Assembly (NCBI GenBank): GCA_017466405.1
Contig: JAFTUF010000047.1
Coordinates: 1 to 63,250, forward strand
DNA from: Bacteroidales bacterium
GTDB taxonomy: Bacteria > Bacteroidota > Bacteroidia > Bacteroidales > F082
Direction of reading: 5' to 3'
DNA length: 63,250 nt
This document shows positions 26,101 to 36,500 of the stretch, piece after piece. How positions within the stretch are numbered: the first letter of the stretch is position 1; each line of letters opens with the position of its first letter. The notes beneath the pieces were generated by a model, which saw nothing but the letters and a program-made list of their open reading frames with translations, made no database searches and was not told where the DNA came from. The translations under genes were made by a program, and so were the position numbers.

Positions 26101-27694
26101 CAACATTGGTTAACAGAATCTCTTGTGTCAATTCAACAGAAATTTCCTCGTCACATTTGTCTTTCACAGTATAATGTCTGAGGTATTCTTTTCTGTTCTC
26201 ATCCTCAACAACGACCTCATCGTAAGAGGTGACGAGCAGATTCTCAAGCTTCAAGGCTTCTATTCTAATAGTGGGATTCTTGCTTAAGAGCTCATTTATA
26301 TTGGCGTATGGTTCCGGTTTTGGCTCTTCGTAGTCGAGTTTGATTTTCTGTAGATGTCCCAACGATACAATGTCTTCATTGGAATGGTTGATGTTTATAT
26401 TAAGCACCGCGACATAACGATATGTTATTCCATCTTTCTCTCGCTCAACGACGTGTGTTCTTCTTACGAGAGTATTACAACGCTCGCTGATGTCTCCTGT
26501 GCCAAAGACCTCCTCGTTATAAGAGACAGACTGCTCAGCGCCAGGACAATTCTCCTCCAAGAGCGCAATTCCTTCGCTAAAGAATTCATTTAGATATTGA
26601 TTTATCACATCTATGTAATATAAAGCGCCATCTTTATAATCCATAAGATTGTCGGTACCATGATAGATGTTAGAATCATGATAACCTGTTCCGAGATTAA
26701 CGGTTCCATTTTCAAGAATCGGTTGTGTTATGACGGCAGTGACGTTTTCATCGCATTTGTCTATCAGGCGATATGTTCTTGTGTAATAATTTCTTCCTGG
26801 TATTGAGGAAACGAATTGATCGCCTACATGAACAAGTTCTATTCTATTCAAGGAACTGGCTTGAATATTTATCATAGAATTCATCGACATTAAGGATTGA
26901 ACCGTCATTATCGCTGAAGGAAATGATTGTCCCTCTTTTATTTTTATGGTATCCATAATACCTGAAACCTGTATCGACTGGTTGTAATGCAACACTCTAA
27001 AGTTAACGATAGCCACATATCTGTATTTGGATCCGCATTCTCTGTCGATATAGTGAGTTCTTCTGATGACAGTATAACAACGGTCGTTGATATTGCCTTC
27101 AGCGATTTTATAATCGGAGTAAGTCATCGTTGACTCTTCCTCGCAATACTGATTCAAGATGGAATTCATCTGAGGGAAATATGTTTCCAGATAATTCATT
27201 ATGTAATTATCATTGAAGAGCATTCCGCCGTTATAATCGGAGAGGTCGTCATCGGCGTGATACAACACCACATCTTTCGATGCCGTCGCTATTACCATAG
27301 TTCCGCCTCCCGTCGTCTTCTTCAGAATCATCTGCGACACTTCGTAATCATCGTCGTTCTCGTCGGTCAGGATGTAATATCTTTTATATTTGATATACAA
27401 TGGATCTGGGTCGTCATTATATATTTCATCACGGTCGTGAGTCAACGATATATCATTGAGAGAGGTATTGGTATGTATTGTAAAATTCTCATTGTCGTCG
27501 AGCATTTCCTGCAAGGACGTATAAGGAAGCGGTATCGACTCATCATAATCCACTTCCAGAGCGTCGAGCGTTCCCTCGATAGAAGTTATCTTCATTGTCG
27601 CGACACCCACGTTGGATGCTGAGGCTGTGACACTCAACATCGACGCGATCATCACCATCGACAAAATCATAAGTTTTAACAGAGACCTTTTCAT
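20153..27694 (-). CDS. 2513-aa modular surface protein with T9SS sorting domain
   Basis: Signal peptide at the N-terminus (MKRSLLKLMILSMVMI...ASAS). Residues ~35-1150 hold about five diverged ~200-aa repeats, each with an RxYxIxDxCDE-like core, a VTQxI-like strand and a Cys-bearing RRTHxVxR segment. Then: a conserved giant-protein module with DPNEIFGPAGYG, FENDPE and LGQYGFGDYIFEVP (~1350-1545); an Ig-like domain (~1550-1650); a cadherin-like domain (LSNRYFYEDDEIGTVIG, ~1655-1750); several GCDSIV modules (~1760-2035); a WDWFSTYIDDE/GWNHIGYI module (~2040-2210); a VGAFCNGEKRG module (~2210-2325); and a type A T9SS C-terminal domain (MLIPNPAD ... GSYVVRVVTGTGK, ~2430-2513). Expected to be exported through T9SS to the cell surface. 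It is last in the five-gene run, 3 bp after the TSP3 gene. Confidence 0.85.
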   Translation of the reverse strand: MKRSLLKLMILSMVMIASMLSVTASASNVGVATMKITSIEGTLDALEVDYDESIPLPYTSLQEMLDDNENFTIHTNTSLNDISLTHDRDEIYNDDPDPLYIKYKRYYILTDENDDDYEVSQMILKKTTGGGTMVIATASKDVVLYHADDDLSDYNGGMLFNDNYIMNYLETYFPQMNSILNQYCEEESTMTYSDYKIAEGNINDRCYTVIRRTHYIDRECGSKYRYVAIVNFRVLHYNQSIQVSGIMDTIKIKEGQSFPSAIMTVQSLMSMNSMINIQASSLNRIELVHVGDQFVSSIPGRNYYTRTYRLIDKCDENVTAVITQPILENGTVNLGTGYHDSNIYHGTDNLMDYKDGALYYIDVINQYLNEFFSEGIALLEENCPGAEQSVSYNEEVFGTGDISERCNTLVRRTHVVEREKDGITYRYVAVLNININHSNEDIVSLGHLQKIKLDYEEPKPEPYANINELLSKNPTIRIEALKLENLLVTSYDEVVVEDENRKEYLRHYTVKDKCDEEISVELTQEILLTNVVVVGESETEISFYHIDDDFTDYNAGILYDELGIYQYLDKFAPEYDTKLDEYCDSGEQYLAYEDTREVVGPIEQRCSTTMKRVHNIDRVCDDVTYRYIVRANFDARHYNDFSKIKFEGGHVLKAVEIDGWDNEDVPVYNTVQELLADNPDISITDAINIERLALKVDEDKLLTGDEEEGDCEFVYMRTYHIVDPCTLEDDIANNDIENTYTQDITVTKTLKVEGPLKTVYYQVYEDTEHDGNHISIFNYLKSQGLKYKAEGLDLNDIYITNADTWDDKYPGAFDREYTIHYRTCGTSTITQRYELDLTFSIECDPPIVAYKACGELKDYAISDMDKAFSLLEKFDNWNPEYMTELTFDYPPFNEYEGNYTFSSRMDVMEEDACYALVRYIFSFYYEYYGHIYKAEAVAYLELNACESPEDASENYPVQVLELPNDTVYGCTGESCLPEPKTKISEFAEIGVVNHQICGSDDMVLVEYQDEKIEGDDCSSVYRRTYLIGDMCNEVLWYEVTQDIILKDEIIVDGFIKTEYYTESPSEPVTTYGQLVELGARIKYGGNNKDLIITSEDVDVEGVRGRIKRNYCVRTSCEDVMDTISQYLVKKFQDDGAEFEVVEVNNVSSSGSNDGSILLRVPSDELCDGCTKLTEAFDFIFEDNEGNAYEITQKDEQHMIAENLPAGEYFLAVYPANIERKKALFSYIGKITEMKMGIAAIPWMSFSAYNFYVETFGHHYFYKDDDESGESGYIYIQNEDNTEWDYYFTVDGGDLINSVWDGGESFQFYPSIQSNYESNSMVYRPGKTIQLTMNADFITFHAFNKAGKEMKNKRIIHHAKICLSNDPNEIFGPAGYGENKMISTNDRIDYKIMFENDPELATAAAARVKVTCPLHPHADPTTVRLGQYGFGDYIFEVPPMSTYYNKRLDLADSLGVWLDVSAGIDVDKNEMYWILQSIDPETGVAPTDAIGFLPVNDTLTGCGEGFVTFSVMSIDDMKTGDTISEQANIIFDENDNILTNTYTNMFDAVAPTSVSVCDSSSVLLDYNLIFKSVATDDENGSGVRQVDLYVNVDNTQYVLAGSMYPDTIGSADTMSLSYRLGQGSLYQFVLQAVDNVGNKEAFSETAQITFVNNNPPLDIYLSNRYFYEDDEIGTVIGKFSTLDDQTSNTFTYSLVDEEDYDNDLFIIEGDKLKLNMDLRCYGQYMYKILVKTEDVNGECFDKAFILYAEQTMTPPTTLVDHYLCHGDFIEIAGEYVTEDGYYYDTIPTMFGCDSIVKHIVKHRPDPVVISYDEYICMYEDYDSHGFELTWENIQERLEGWQQLYDTTLVLKRDSINVYGCTDTVRVDLTVYPASRTTHDVIACADAMPFQYGDSLFVAAGTKDVVFTSVITGCDSIVTVNLEVAPSHFDVPVFATICDNEYYMLFEDTIREAGTYYKMGQSVHHCDSSVVLTLEVLPTKYGVDYLDICSSELPYTYGNHTFDESTVSGSYPVIFNAVNSCDSIVTLNLTVRQEGDQYNNFSGTWDWFSTYIDDEHTDVLSELKSELSSYGKTIKSNTGFVNFAGGVWSGNLDSIRNEQMYMVQTSELQNTQIDGCVANPSEHPITIKKGWNHIGYISEYTSDVNTALAGLNVTPQDGDIIKSYREGFSVYFESFGMWFGDMTQLKPGQGYQYLSFNDDDITLVYPQMSQNRGEEKSAKALKWSPTYKYPDNMTFIADIVVDDLIHDSDTLEVGAFCNGEKRGNARAVFIKAVGAYRVFLTTYGKLGDELYFMLYNHETQEEAAQVSNQRVVFEPNAYHGSLIEPYSFEFNTKYNTLLEETICLGETYNENGFEASAAGSYFKRLIDENGNDSIVKLRLDINPTYRIEENVLVKQFPYEYDGTWIEEPGVHTFNYTSVHGCDSIMVCSFMYETTELMLIPNPADKQDRVLVLYNFTEEDKAGLVVEVYNNLGVKIQSIEPQRFPIELREINIAGSYVVRVVTGTGKVITAKLIVT

Positions 27695-27697
27695 AAC

Positions 27698-29044
27698 TTA
27701 TTGTTTTTGTTTTGAATCTTTTCCTTTTGATTTAGAATCATCATTTCCTTGATAATTGTTTTCACAGGCATCACCTATGCCGTTGCAGTCCTCATCCTCT
27801 TGTTCAGGATTGTAATGTTCAGGACAGTTATCGTATTTATTTGGGATTCCATCTCCATCAATATCATCGTCACAGACGTCGCCTATTCCGTCTTTGTTAT
27901 TATCCGCTTGGTCAGGGTTATAGTTCAAAGGACAGTTGTCGCATTTGTCGCCTATTCCGTCGTTGTCGCTATCCACCTGGTTAGGGTTATATAATCGAGG
28001 GCAGTTATCTCTATCGTTAGACCATCCGTCACCATCCATGTCATCGTCTTCTTCGTTAGGTATTCCGTCGCCATCGATGTCAGGGTTACAATCTACGCCG
28101 GTGACATTACCTTCGTCATCTACGACATATTCTTGTCTCGGATTGAAATCATACGGACATAAGTCGCAGGCATCACCCACTCCGTCATTGTCGCTGTCGA
28201 GCTGGTCGGGATTACTGTCGAGGCTACAGTTATCGCAGGCATCGCCAATTCCATCACCGTCGGCATCATATTGTTGTGGATTAGGAGTATTAACGCAATT
28301 ATCGCAGATGTCGCCCACTCCGTCAGAGTCGCTGTCCTGCTGATTCTCGTTAGGATCGCAAGGACAGTTATCCATGAGATTATGGAAGCCATCTTCGTCG
28401 ATGTCGTCTTCCGACAATATTGTTGTAGGATGATAATAAGTAAGATATACCGAAAGATTTGCTGTCAGAGAAGTACTGTCGGTCATAGTAGCCAATTTCC
28501 AAGTACCCTCGTCATTAATGCAAGAGAATAAAGAATATGTCAACAAGGTGTTATTATTATACATTTCCACGAACAGCTGAGTATATTCTTCCACATTATA
28601 CGACATTATAAGGTTGAATTTATTAACGATGGAGACAGCATCGAACCAGCGTTCGCTTATCGAATCGACCGACATCAGCTGATCGATGAAAGCCTGGTCT
28701 GAATCTCTATACAGTTTCTTCACTTCTGAGAGACTATTTGAAGAATACGCCTTAAGCAAGTTGCAGAGGAGAGCTGGAGGAGTATTTGTCTCCGACGCAT
28801 TCTGTTCGCCATCTGTTGTCTTTATCCATCTATAACCCACTATAGGTTTCAAACCGAATATGTTATAGAACATATAGGTGTTACAGATATCGTTAGGTTC
28901 ATGAATATTAAAGATTTCTATCGAGTCGGCTTTATAATTGAGAGCGACGCTATAATTTTCCGGTTGATACTCTGGGAAGATATCCGTTTGAGCTTTAAGT
29001 CCAAACGAAACGACCACAAATAATAATAACAATTTATTTTTCAT
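27698..29044 (-). CDS. Exported protein with thrombospondin type 3 calcium-binding repeats
   Basis: 448 residues. Signal peptide [19 protein letters not shown]. Residues ~20-215 form an unrecognised domain that could be NTF2/SnoaL-like (alternating helices and strands, ending GTWKLATM). Residues ~215-435 hold about eight TSP3 repeats of the [14 protein letters not shown] type with NPDQ linkers, which bind Ca2+ and are Cys-paired. The tail is short and polar ([14 protein letters not shown]...). Many Bacteroidota TSP3 proteins end in an OmpA peptidoglycan-binding domain; this one does not, and it has no T9SS domain. It is third of the four tightly packed giant-operon genes, so it may be a partner or linker for them. 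Confidence 0.85.
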   Translation of the reverse strand: MKNKLLLLFVVVSFGLKAQTDIFPEYQPENYSVALNYKADSIEIFNIHEPNDICNTYMFYNIFGLKPIVGYRWIKTTDGEQNASETNTPPALLCNLLKAYSSNSLSEVKKLYRDSDQAFIDQLMSVDSISERWFDAVSIVNKFNLIMSYNVEEYTQLFVEMYNNNTLLTYSLFSCINDEGTWKLATMTDSTSLTANLSVYLTYYHPTTILSEDDIDEDGFHNLMDNCPCDPNENQQDSDSDGVGDICDNCVNTPNPQQYDADGDGIGDACDNCSLDSNPDQLDSDNDGVGDACDLCPYDFNPRQEYVVDDEGNVTGVDCNPDIDGDGIPNEEDDDMDGDGWSNDRDNCPRLYNPNQVDSDNDGIGDKCDNCPLNYNPDQADNNKDGIGDVCDDDIDGDGIPNKYDNCPEHYNPEQEDEDCNGIGDACENNYQGNDDSKSKGKDSKQKQ

Positions 29045-29047
29045 AAT

Positions 29048-30583
29048 CTATTCAACTTTTTCGTCTAATATATATAATTCATCTTTTGTATTAATTTCCA
29101 ATAAGTTATATGTTGATTTTCTCACTGTAAAACCCATCAGTACCACTGAAGTCTCGATAGATGCTGTTATTGAAAACTTATTAAACTCCCATGAATTATC
29201 AGAGAGTTTCCAACATTCTTCGCAATATGAATCTTTCAGCATTGAATTAAAGTTCAGGTAAGAGTCAACAGTCAGCGTTGTTTTAAACAGAGCTACGCCC
29301 GACAAGACATCGGCATCGACGGCTAACAGTGACAGACCTATAGCAGGTTCAGCAGCAATTTGCAATGGTATTTTCAGATCTCCATTATAAGGATTGAGAG
29401 GTTCCTCACTTTTATTTTCTGTTTTCGCTATGACAGAGAAAGCGCCTCTGACATGTACACCTCCAACTTTAGGAATCGCCAGATATGGCAGAGGACAATC
29501 GACAGATATACCAAGAGTCACAGCAAACATTCCGTTATAATATACCTCAGGATATGTGTCACCATCATTACATTTAAATTGCAAGCCAAGTCTGTCGAGG
29601 CTCGAATCCACATAAAAAGCTACAGGAATAGGTCCTATCATATTACTAAATTTCTTCAACTTATCAGCCACTTTCTTAACAATAGCCCATACTGCCCATC
29701 CAGTGTTTTTCACCTGCGCCGCACCTACCAACACTTCACCTGTTGATACGCCATCACCCGACTGAACAATCACTTCAGAAAAAATCGGCGGCAGTATATA
29801 GTTAGGATCGCTAAGACATTTCAACCGGCTAAGTCCACCCATCGTCTCATCCAACATATCAACATGCTCTTCCATATCAGCATTAATATCATTTATCTTT
29901 TCCTTCGACATCTCACTGAATGGCAAAAACTTTTTGTCGTTTACTACAGGAATCTTACATGTGATGTCGCACTTATAGTCATCACCATCTTCATCTATCG
30001 CCATAAACTCAACCTCTTGTATCATGAACGGCCAGAAAGCATCATTCTTAAACGTTACGATGCCAGGCGGCGCTATTTTGATATAACTCTCGCAGTTAGG
30101 AGGATAAGTAACAAATTCAAAATCGTCTCTCGACAAAGGATGAGAATCGGTGAAACATTTCGAATCGCTTTTCACCCTCACATCTACCAGTTCTATCTTT
30201 GACAACACATTGACGACGACGAACTCCGACCTATATCCATATCTGGAAATCTGAAGACATCGGAATGTATATTCTCCAGGAACATAAAAATGCACCCAGG
30301 GGTCTGACGCCCTGTAATCATCAATCTCACAATATCCTCCATCGGGCTGATCCCATGTATCCCAAGTGTAATACACATCATCAGAATAATCGGTCTTTCC
30401 CAATATCACACCAACACTTCCTATGGCATGATCAAAATAGACTGCCTTATCCTCGCCGGCAAAGCCTGTTTCCTGAGAATAGGCTCTCGACTCTATCATC
30501 AAAAATGACAGAACTAAAAATACTGTACCGAGACGCCACCATGATGATGTCTCTACAGGTCTGATTATATTATTCTTTCTCAT
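29048..30583 (-). CDS. Exported protein of unknown function, giant-operon member
   Basis: 511 residues. A signal-anchor-like N-terminus with an extended n-region (MRKNNIIRPVETSSWWRLG, hydrophobic stretch, then SRAYSQ). Residues ~45-130 look like a PKD/Ig-type beta domain (YYTWDTWDQPDGG ... VHFYVPGEYTFRC). Residues ~225-300 include a helical stretch (EKINDINADMEEHVDML and VKKVADKLKKF). The rest is beta-rich, with a possible porin-like C-terminal half (alternating strands, ending FTVRKSTYNLLEI). No T9SS domain. It starts 9 bp after the 7649-aa gene. No family is recognised with confidence. Confidence 0.7.
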   Translation of the reverse strand: MRKNNIIRPVETSSWWRLGTVFLVLSFLMIESRAYSQETGFAGEDKAVYFDHAIGSVGVILGKTDYSDDVYYTWDTWDQPDGGYCEIDDYRASDPWVHFYVPGEYTFRCLQISRYGYRSEFVVVNVLSKIELVDVRVKSDSKCFTDSHPLSRDDFEFVTYPPNCESYIKIAPPGIVTFKNDAFWPFMIQEVEFMAIDEDGDDYKCDITCKIPVVNDKKFLPFSEMSKEKINDINADMEEHVDMLDETMGGLSRLKCLSDPNYILPPIFSEVIVQSGDGVSTGEVLVGAAQVKNTGWAVWAIVKKVADKLKKFSNMIGPIPVAFYVDSSLDRLGLQFKCNDGDTYPEVYYNGMFAVTLGISVDCPLPYLAIPKVGGVHVRGAFSVIAKTENKSEEPLNPYNGDLKIPLQIAAEPAIGLSLLAVDADVLSGVALFKTTLTVDSYLNFNSMLKDSYCEECWKLSDNSWEFNKFSITASIETSVVLMGFTVRKSTYNLLEINTKDELYILDEKVE

Positions 30584-30592
30584 ATCGCTATA

Positions 30593-33500
30593 TTATTTTA
30601 ATATCTCATCTCTTAATTGTTCGTAATGATTTACGTCTTGGTTGCAATAAATCACAAATTCAAGGCTTTCGTTTGTGAAGCAGTATATCGACACCGTGTA
30701 ACGCACTCCAGGACGAAGGATGCCTTCAGGCTCGCCTTCCATACCGATAGGAATGTCTAACTCTGTCTTGTGTACGTTTATCTCACCTCTCTCGAGACCG
30801 ATCCAAGAACCTCCGATGCTACAGAGTTTTATCTTAGGATCTACGATGTCGGTGTTACCGATATTACCATATTCTAAAGTCAAGATACAATATCTATTCT
30901 GTCTCAATCCTTCAGGGATAATGAGGTTTGTGGAGAGGTTTTCAGGGAGACCCGCCACCACCAAGAAGCTGTCCATGAGGTAGGTGTATCCTGCGCAGTA
31001 GTTATACGCCTCAATGCTATAGACACCTTCTTCTGCGCCAGTAAGGTCGAATGTCACGCACACCTCGTTGAAGTTGATGTAATAGAGTTCTTCAGCTTCA
31101 ATGATGTTATACATTGTACTGTCGGCAGGATTACCCATGAAAAGACGTACCGGCATATCGTAACGGAATTTAGAGCCTATGAGTTTCACCGTGACCTTAC
31201 CTGTGTTACCTGCCACGTTAGTCTCGACAGAACGAATCTCGAACGGCAAGATATTAGCTTCTATAGTGACGGTCTGCTCATCGTCGAGAGGGTCGTTTCC
31301 TATGACGCTGATACCGTAATATCCTGGTCGTGTCGTCGGGATATAGACTTCAGAGTTGCCTTCCATATCGCCGTCGGTGGAGAAGTCGTAGTCCATATTA
31401 TTGCCCATATTGTTATGCTTGACGTAGATGTTATTCACAGCGCCGCCTTCTGCATCAGGAGAGCTGACATGGATGCGTACCGTCTCGTTGATGTTTCCAT
31501 TGATATTAAGTTTGAAGTCTTTGTGAACGAGGTCTTTCAACTTAAATGTTATCGGAGTATCGAAGAAGAGTTCTGGCACCTGTATCTCGAACGGATAAGC
31601 CGAATAAGCTCTGTTGTTTTCTTCATCTACTTCATGGAAGGAGTTACGAGCGTCTGTGTATATAATAATGTAATACTCGCCTTCTGGCACACCTGAGATG
31701 TTAGCAGTGAAGCTGTATTCTTCGTATGAATAGTTAGGAAGAACGATGTCGTGATCAATATTGCCGAGGAGGACGTCATCAGGGCTGAACGCCTGGTCGG
31801 TAGAGAGATAGAACACATCGTTGCATCCTTGACCTTCCAACAAGTTAGGACCTAAGTTTCTGAGATGGTATGTCACCACCATATCGTCTCCCGACACCAC
31901 TACGTAAGGATGCGAGATTGCGTCAACCAAAAGGTCTCCAGGAGGATTGAAATCTACATTGACAGCCTGCATTCCGAGGTTGTTTTCGTAATTCATCTCG
32001 AAGAAGGAGCGGTTGCCTTCTCTGTCGATAGTTGAGTTGGCTTCGATATAGATAGCGAAGTTACCAATGTTAGGCAATGGTATCACCAACTCTGTGGTAT
32101 CGTTATACGACTGACCTGGAGCCAATGTCATGTTTCTATCTTTTGTCTCAGCGAGTACGCCATTCTTAAGAGTGTTTCTCGAATAGAAGACTTTGTCTTT
32201 CCATGATGTCGCCTCACCATCGCCGATGTTAGTTACGGTATAAGCGATGCGTATCGGCTGACCTGACGCAGGATATTCTGTAACCAAGTTAACGCCACTG
32301 ATAGCGAGGTCTGGCACAGGGACATTCTCAACGCTGACAACTTTAGAGAGAACATTGTTGTTAAGATTGATGTCAGGGTTTCTGCCGTCAGGGTCAGCGA
32401 CAAGCAAGATATAAGCATTGCCAGTATAACCGTAAGGTATCACGATATCCACCGATCCTGACTGTGAGGCACCGCCTTCCAACCTGTTGCCTGTAATCTT
32501 CTTAAGTTCTATATCAGATGCATCAGGAATCTCGTCCATTGAGAGATAGATGGCTTGATAATATGTTGAAGATGTCGTAGGTTTGGTTCCTTTGTTAGTG
32601 ACTTCAAAGCTGAAGCTTGTCGTTGTTCCCCATTGCAAAGTGTTGGCACATGTTATAGAAGTTGCTTCTAAGTCGCAGTCATATACCACCACATCTAAGA
32701 GAGGCGACTGATATACGTTGTTGTTTTCACCTACATATTCAAAGACTTCGTTATCAGAATCGAGCACCACATAGATATATTGTGCCGTCATGACATTTGC
32801 AGGGATAGGTATATTTATCGTCTTTGTATATAATGAGTTGACATCCAACACACCATAGTTTTCTACCATACCAACTAAGACAGCGTTGTTGATATTGAAC
32901 TGAGGTTCTGATGAGAGATAAATCTTATCGACCCAAGTTTCCGAACCGAATGTAGCCCTGATGCCTTGATTTTCTACTGTATATGAGAAGCTTATCGAAG
33001 CACCTGCCATCGCTTCTTCTGGCATAATGACTTGCGACACTACGAAGTCTGGATATGGCGACAAGGAGACATTGAGCAATTCTGATACAATATAATTGGT
33101 GTAGGTGTTATCACCTTCGCAGACATACTCGTCGTCGTTGACGGATACATAGAGGTAATAGATTCCGTCAGCCGACATTGGCAAGGTGATATCCTCTGTG
33201 ATGGTTAAGGTCTCTCCTACTTCAAGCTCAAGGATTTCATCTTTACTCAGAAGTTCTTCTGCAGTGATGAAGTTAAGTTCTGGAGAAAGACCAAGATAGT
33301 ATTTGATATTCACGGTATCGTTGAAAACGACATCTCCGTTGTTTGTTATTGAGTATGTTATCTCGTAAGTCTCTCCCGAACCGAGCTGCGTCGATGGAAG
33401 CACGAGTTCATCGGCGAAGAAGTCAGGGTTGAACAACTGCAAGTCTATAGTCTGATTGTTGTTGGTATATGTTGACTCCAACGACAAGAGACGGCTGTCA

Positions 33501-36500
33501 ACCTTAAGAGTGTTGTCGGTATAGAAGTTACATTCGAGTTGAATAGGAATCTGCGCGAACAACGAATCGTTAGGCATGAGGTTCACTCTTGGCATCGAGG
33601 CTGATTTAATCTCTGCGTTATTGTAATTTACCTCGCTAAGAATAAATCCGTCTATAACCTGACCGTCTCCTATATTCTTGATGTAATATGAAACGGTGTC
33701 TCTCGACTCGTTAAGTGTCAAGTCATAAACATAGAGGTCTGGCAAGACGACTGTCAAATCATCGCTGATGACATTATTGTCTTCATAATTATATTCAAAG
33801 ATGTTGTCGCCCTGGTCTGTCATGATGTGGATGTAATATTTTCCGCCGTCATAATCTTCAGGTATTGTCACTTCCTTCTGTACGGAATAACTGTTCACAT
33901 AAAGTTTCGACTTCTCATGACGGAGCGCCTCACGTTTCAGGTCTTGTTCTTCTTTCTCTTGCCAATACAAATTCCATTCATCAGGATGTGCGGTAGAGTC
34001 AGGAGGTGTTATCTCCGGGAACTTACAATAGACGTAAGTGTCGATAGTGTCGGCGATAGCTTCCAACTCACTGAGAGTCCATAATATCTTGCTATTATTA
34101 TATGAAGTCAATTGCTTAGCATTCGACTTGTTGAACTCAGGTTCGGTAGAGATATAAACAACGTCTCTCCAAGGCTTGCCGTATGTTGGAGGCAGATTGC
34201 CACAAGTATCGACCGACCATTGTGAGTTATCATTAGTGTTTTTATAGCCTATGTTCTTGACAGTATATGAGATGTTGAATCTCTCGTTAGGTGACAATGT
34301 ATCCAACGACAAGACGATATTTTCTATGGTGAGATCCGCTGGTGGTATCGGCATGAAGACTGTTGGATATTCTGATGCTGGCGAGATATTATTGTTTTCA
34401 AACAATGACTCATAAACCTGATTACGAGTATCTGTCTCTACGAAGAAATAGTATGTATCCAAGTCTTTTTCGTTTGTCGCGAAAGTAGCGACGCGAGTGA
34501 GTGTTTCATCACGACCGAGGCTTATGGTATCACGGAATGAGCCTATCATCTTGGCATTAGAGTCAAAGACATTTTCTGTTGACATATAGACGTTATCAGT
34601 GACAGGAATATCTTCAAAGGCCGCGCCGCCCTGGTTGACGAGCTGCCATGAAATAGTGATGCTGTCGCCTGCGAAATGCTCGTACGGCGGTATCACATTG
34701 TTTGCAATCAAGTCAGGGATTGGAGGAATATCCACTTCTATCGCTTTATAGAAGAAGGCATCTACTCCGTTGATTTCCTCGAAAGAAGCATGACCAGCCT
34801 TTTCATTCTTACCCGACATGAATCCGTAAGGTTTTCCGTCGCCGTAGAGGTTAGGAGTGTAAGGATTAGGGAAGACGCCTCCATATTGTGCGAAGTCGAG
34901 TCCCAATTCTGTTCCTGGATTCCAGTTGGATAAGACGAACAAGAACACTGCGCCATACATATCGTCAGGGACGAAGATGGTAGCGCTGTTGGTGTAGCTC
35001 TCACCCACATTCAAAGCGGTGAGGTTTTCTACTCTTTCCATGATGAACGACTCGTAAGGGACTTGGTTGAAACTCTCTGAAGTCCAGTCGATAGGATATG
35101 AAAGAACGATATAGTCATACCATGTCTCTCCTATAGGCGTTGGACCGTGACCGTCATTACGTACTGTCCATTCCACTGTCATCGGCTGACCTGTCTGTGC
35201 GTATGAGCAGTCCATCGCGGTGATATGAAGGTCGGAGAGAGCGGTATTGAAATACATGGTGTCAGTCTCAATGGCAGCACATTCTCTGTAAGCCACGACT
35301 TTCCATGCGTAATATGCGATATCCTCTTCATCTGTCTGTTCGAGATATCCAGGTGGCTGCTCAGAAGCAGGTGTATATGGTATATACTTAGGATACCTTC
35401 CGAATCCTTGATATACTGAAGCTTCCAAATCGACAGTGTGATAGTTGTTTGTGATGTTATATGCCACAGGGAAATCTGGTATCGCGAGACCATGACCATC
35501 GTCGGCACGCCATAACCATAACTCGTACGACTCTGCTCCTTCGATATGATCCCAAGAGAACAAGACCCTGCTGTTTGCTTGGAGCGCCTGCTCATTCTCT
35601 GGCAATAAGTTGTCTGTATCAAAACGATTCACCCAAACCACTGAATCAGGATGACATACTGTGGTGAAGTTGACAGGATTTGAGTAAGGACTCATTTCTA
35701 TCTCGTTGCATATAGCGCGAACCTTGACGAAATATTCTAAGTTTGGTGACAGCTCCTCGATAGTGATATATGTCGTATCGACTGTTATCAATGTAGGTGT
35801 GTTCTCTCCTACTCTATCGTAATATACGAGCCATTCCTGTTCTGTTCCGTTAGAAGTCCAGGTGATGTCGGCTGTAGTGAATGTTATCTTATCTTCAGGA
35901 ACGCTGAGGTCGGAAATCATCTTACATGAGAGCGGGCTTTGTTCGTAAGCTCCCATATCTATATTCTCACCTCTGATACGTTCATTGCCAGCGAGGTCAT
36001 AATCCTGCAGATGCGTAAGGTTTCTATCACCTTTGTCGAGACAGTCGGAGTCTTCCATAAGTTGGAAGTCGCCTTCTGAAGGGTTGATGAATGACACATA
36101 GTTGAGAGCCACATCATCGCCGCTGTTAGATGTCTCAAGCACTATATTTGTTTCCGGCGATGGAACGAACTGGTCGCGTTCGCAAGCCGAGTATCTCATA
36201 TCCGGCGGATAAGAACATCTCACATTGCTTACGTAATTGCCAGCTCTGTTGCCCCAAATAATGGAGTTATATACTTTAACATCCTTACCAACAGTAATAC
36301 CACCTGCATATTTGCCTTCATCGAAAGCGTCTGCCGTGTTATATACAACGGTGCTGTTAATCATCTCTCTGAACATAGAAACGCCGCCGCTATTCTTTGC
36401 GGTATTGTAACTTATCTCTGTATTATAAATATGTGCAGCGCTTGATTTGATAGCACCACCTATTTCATCTGCCGTATTATTCTTGATGACGCAATATGCG

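Noticed and set aside
27749-28531. Plus-strand repetitive frames opposite the TSP3 gene
   Set aside because: They are antisense translations of the Asp/Cys-rich repeats.
30593-30900. A T9SS sorting domain at the end of the 7649-aa protein
   Set aside because: The end lacks the usual NP, DLxGRxV-like and GxYxxxI strands; it looks like the continuation of a CARDB/IPT-associated module.
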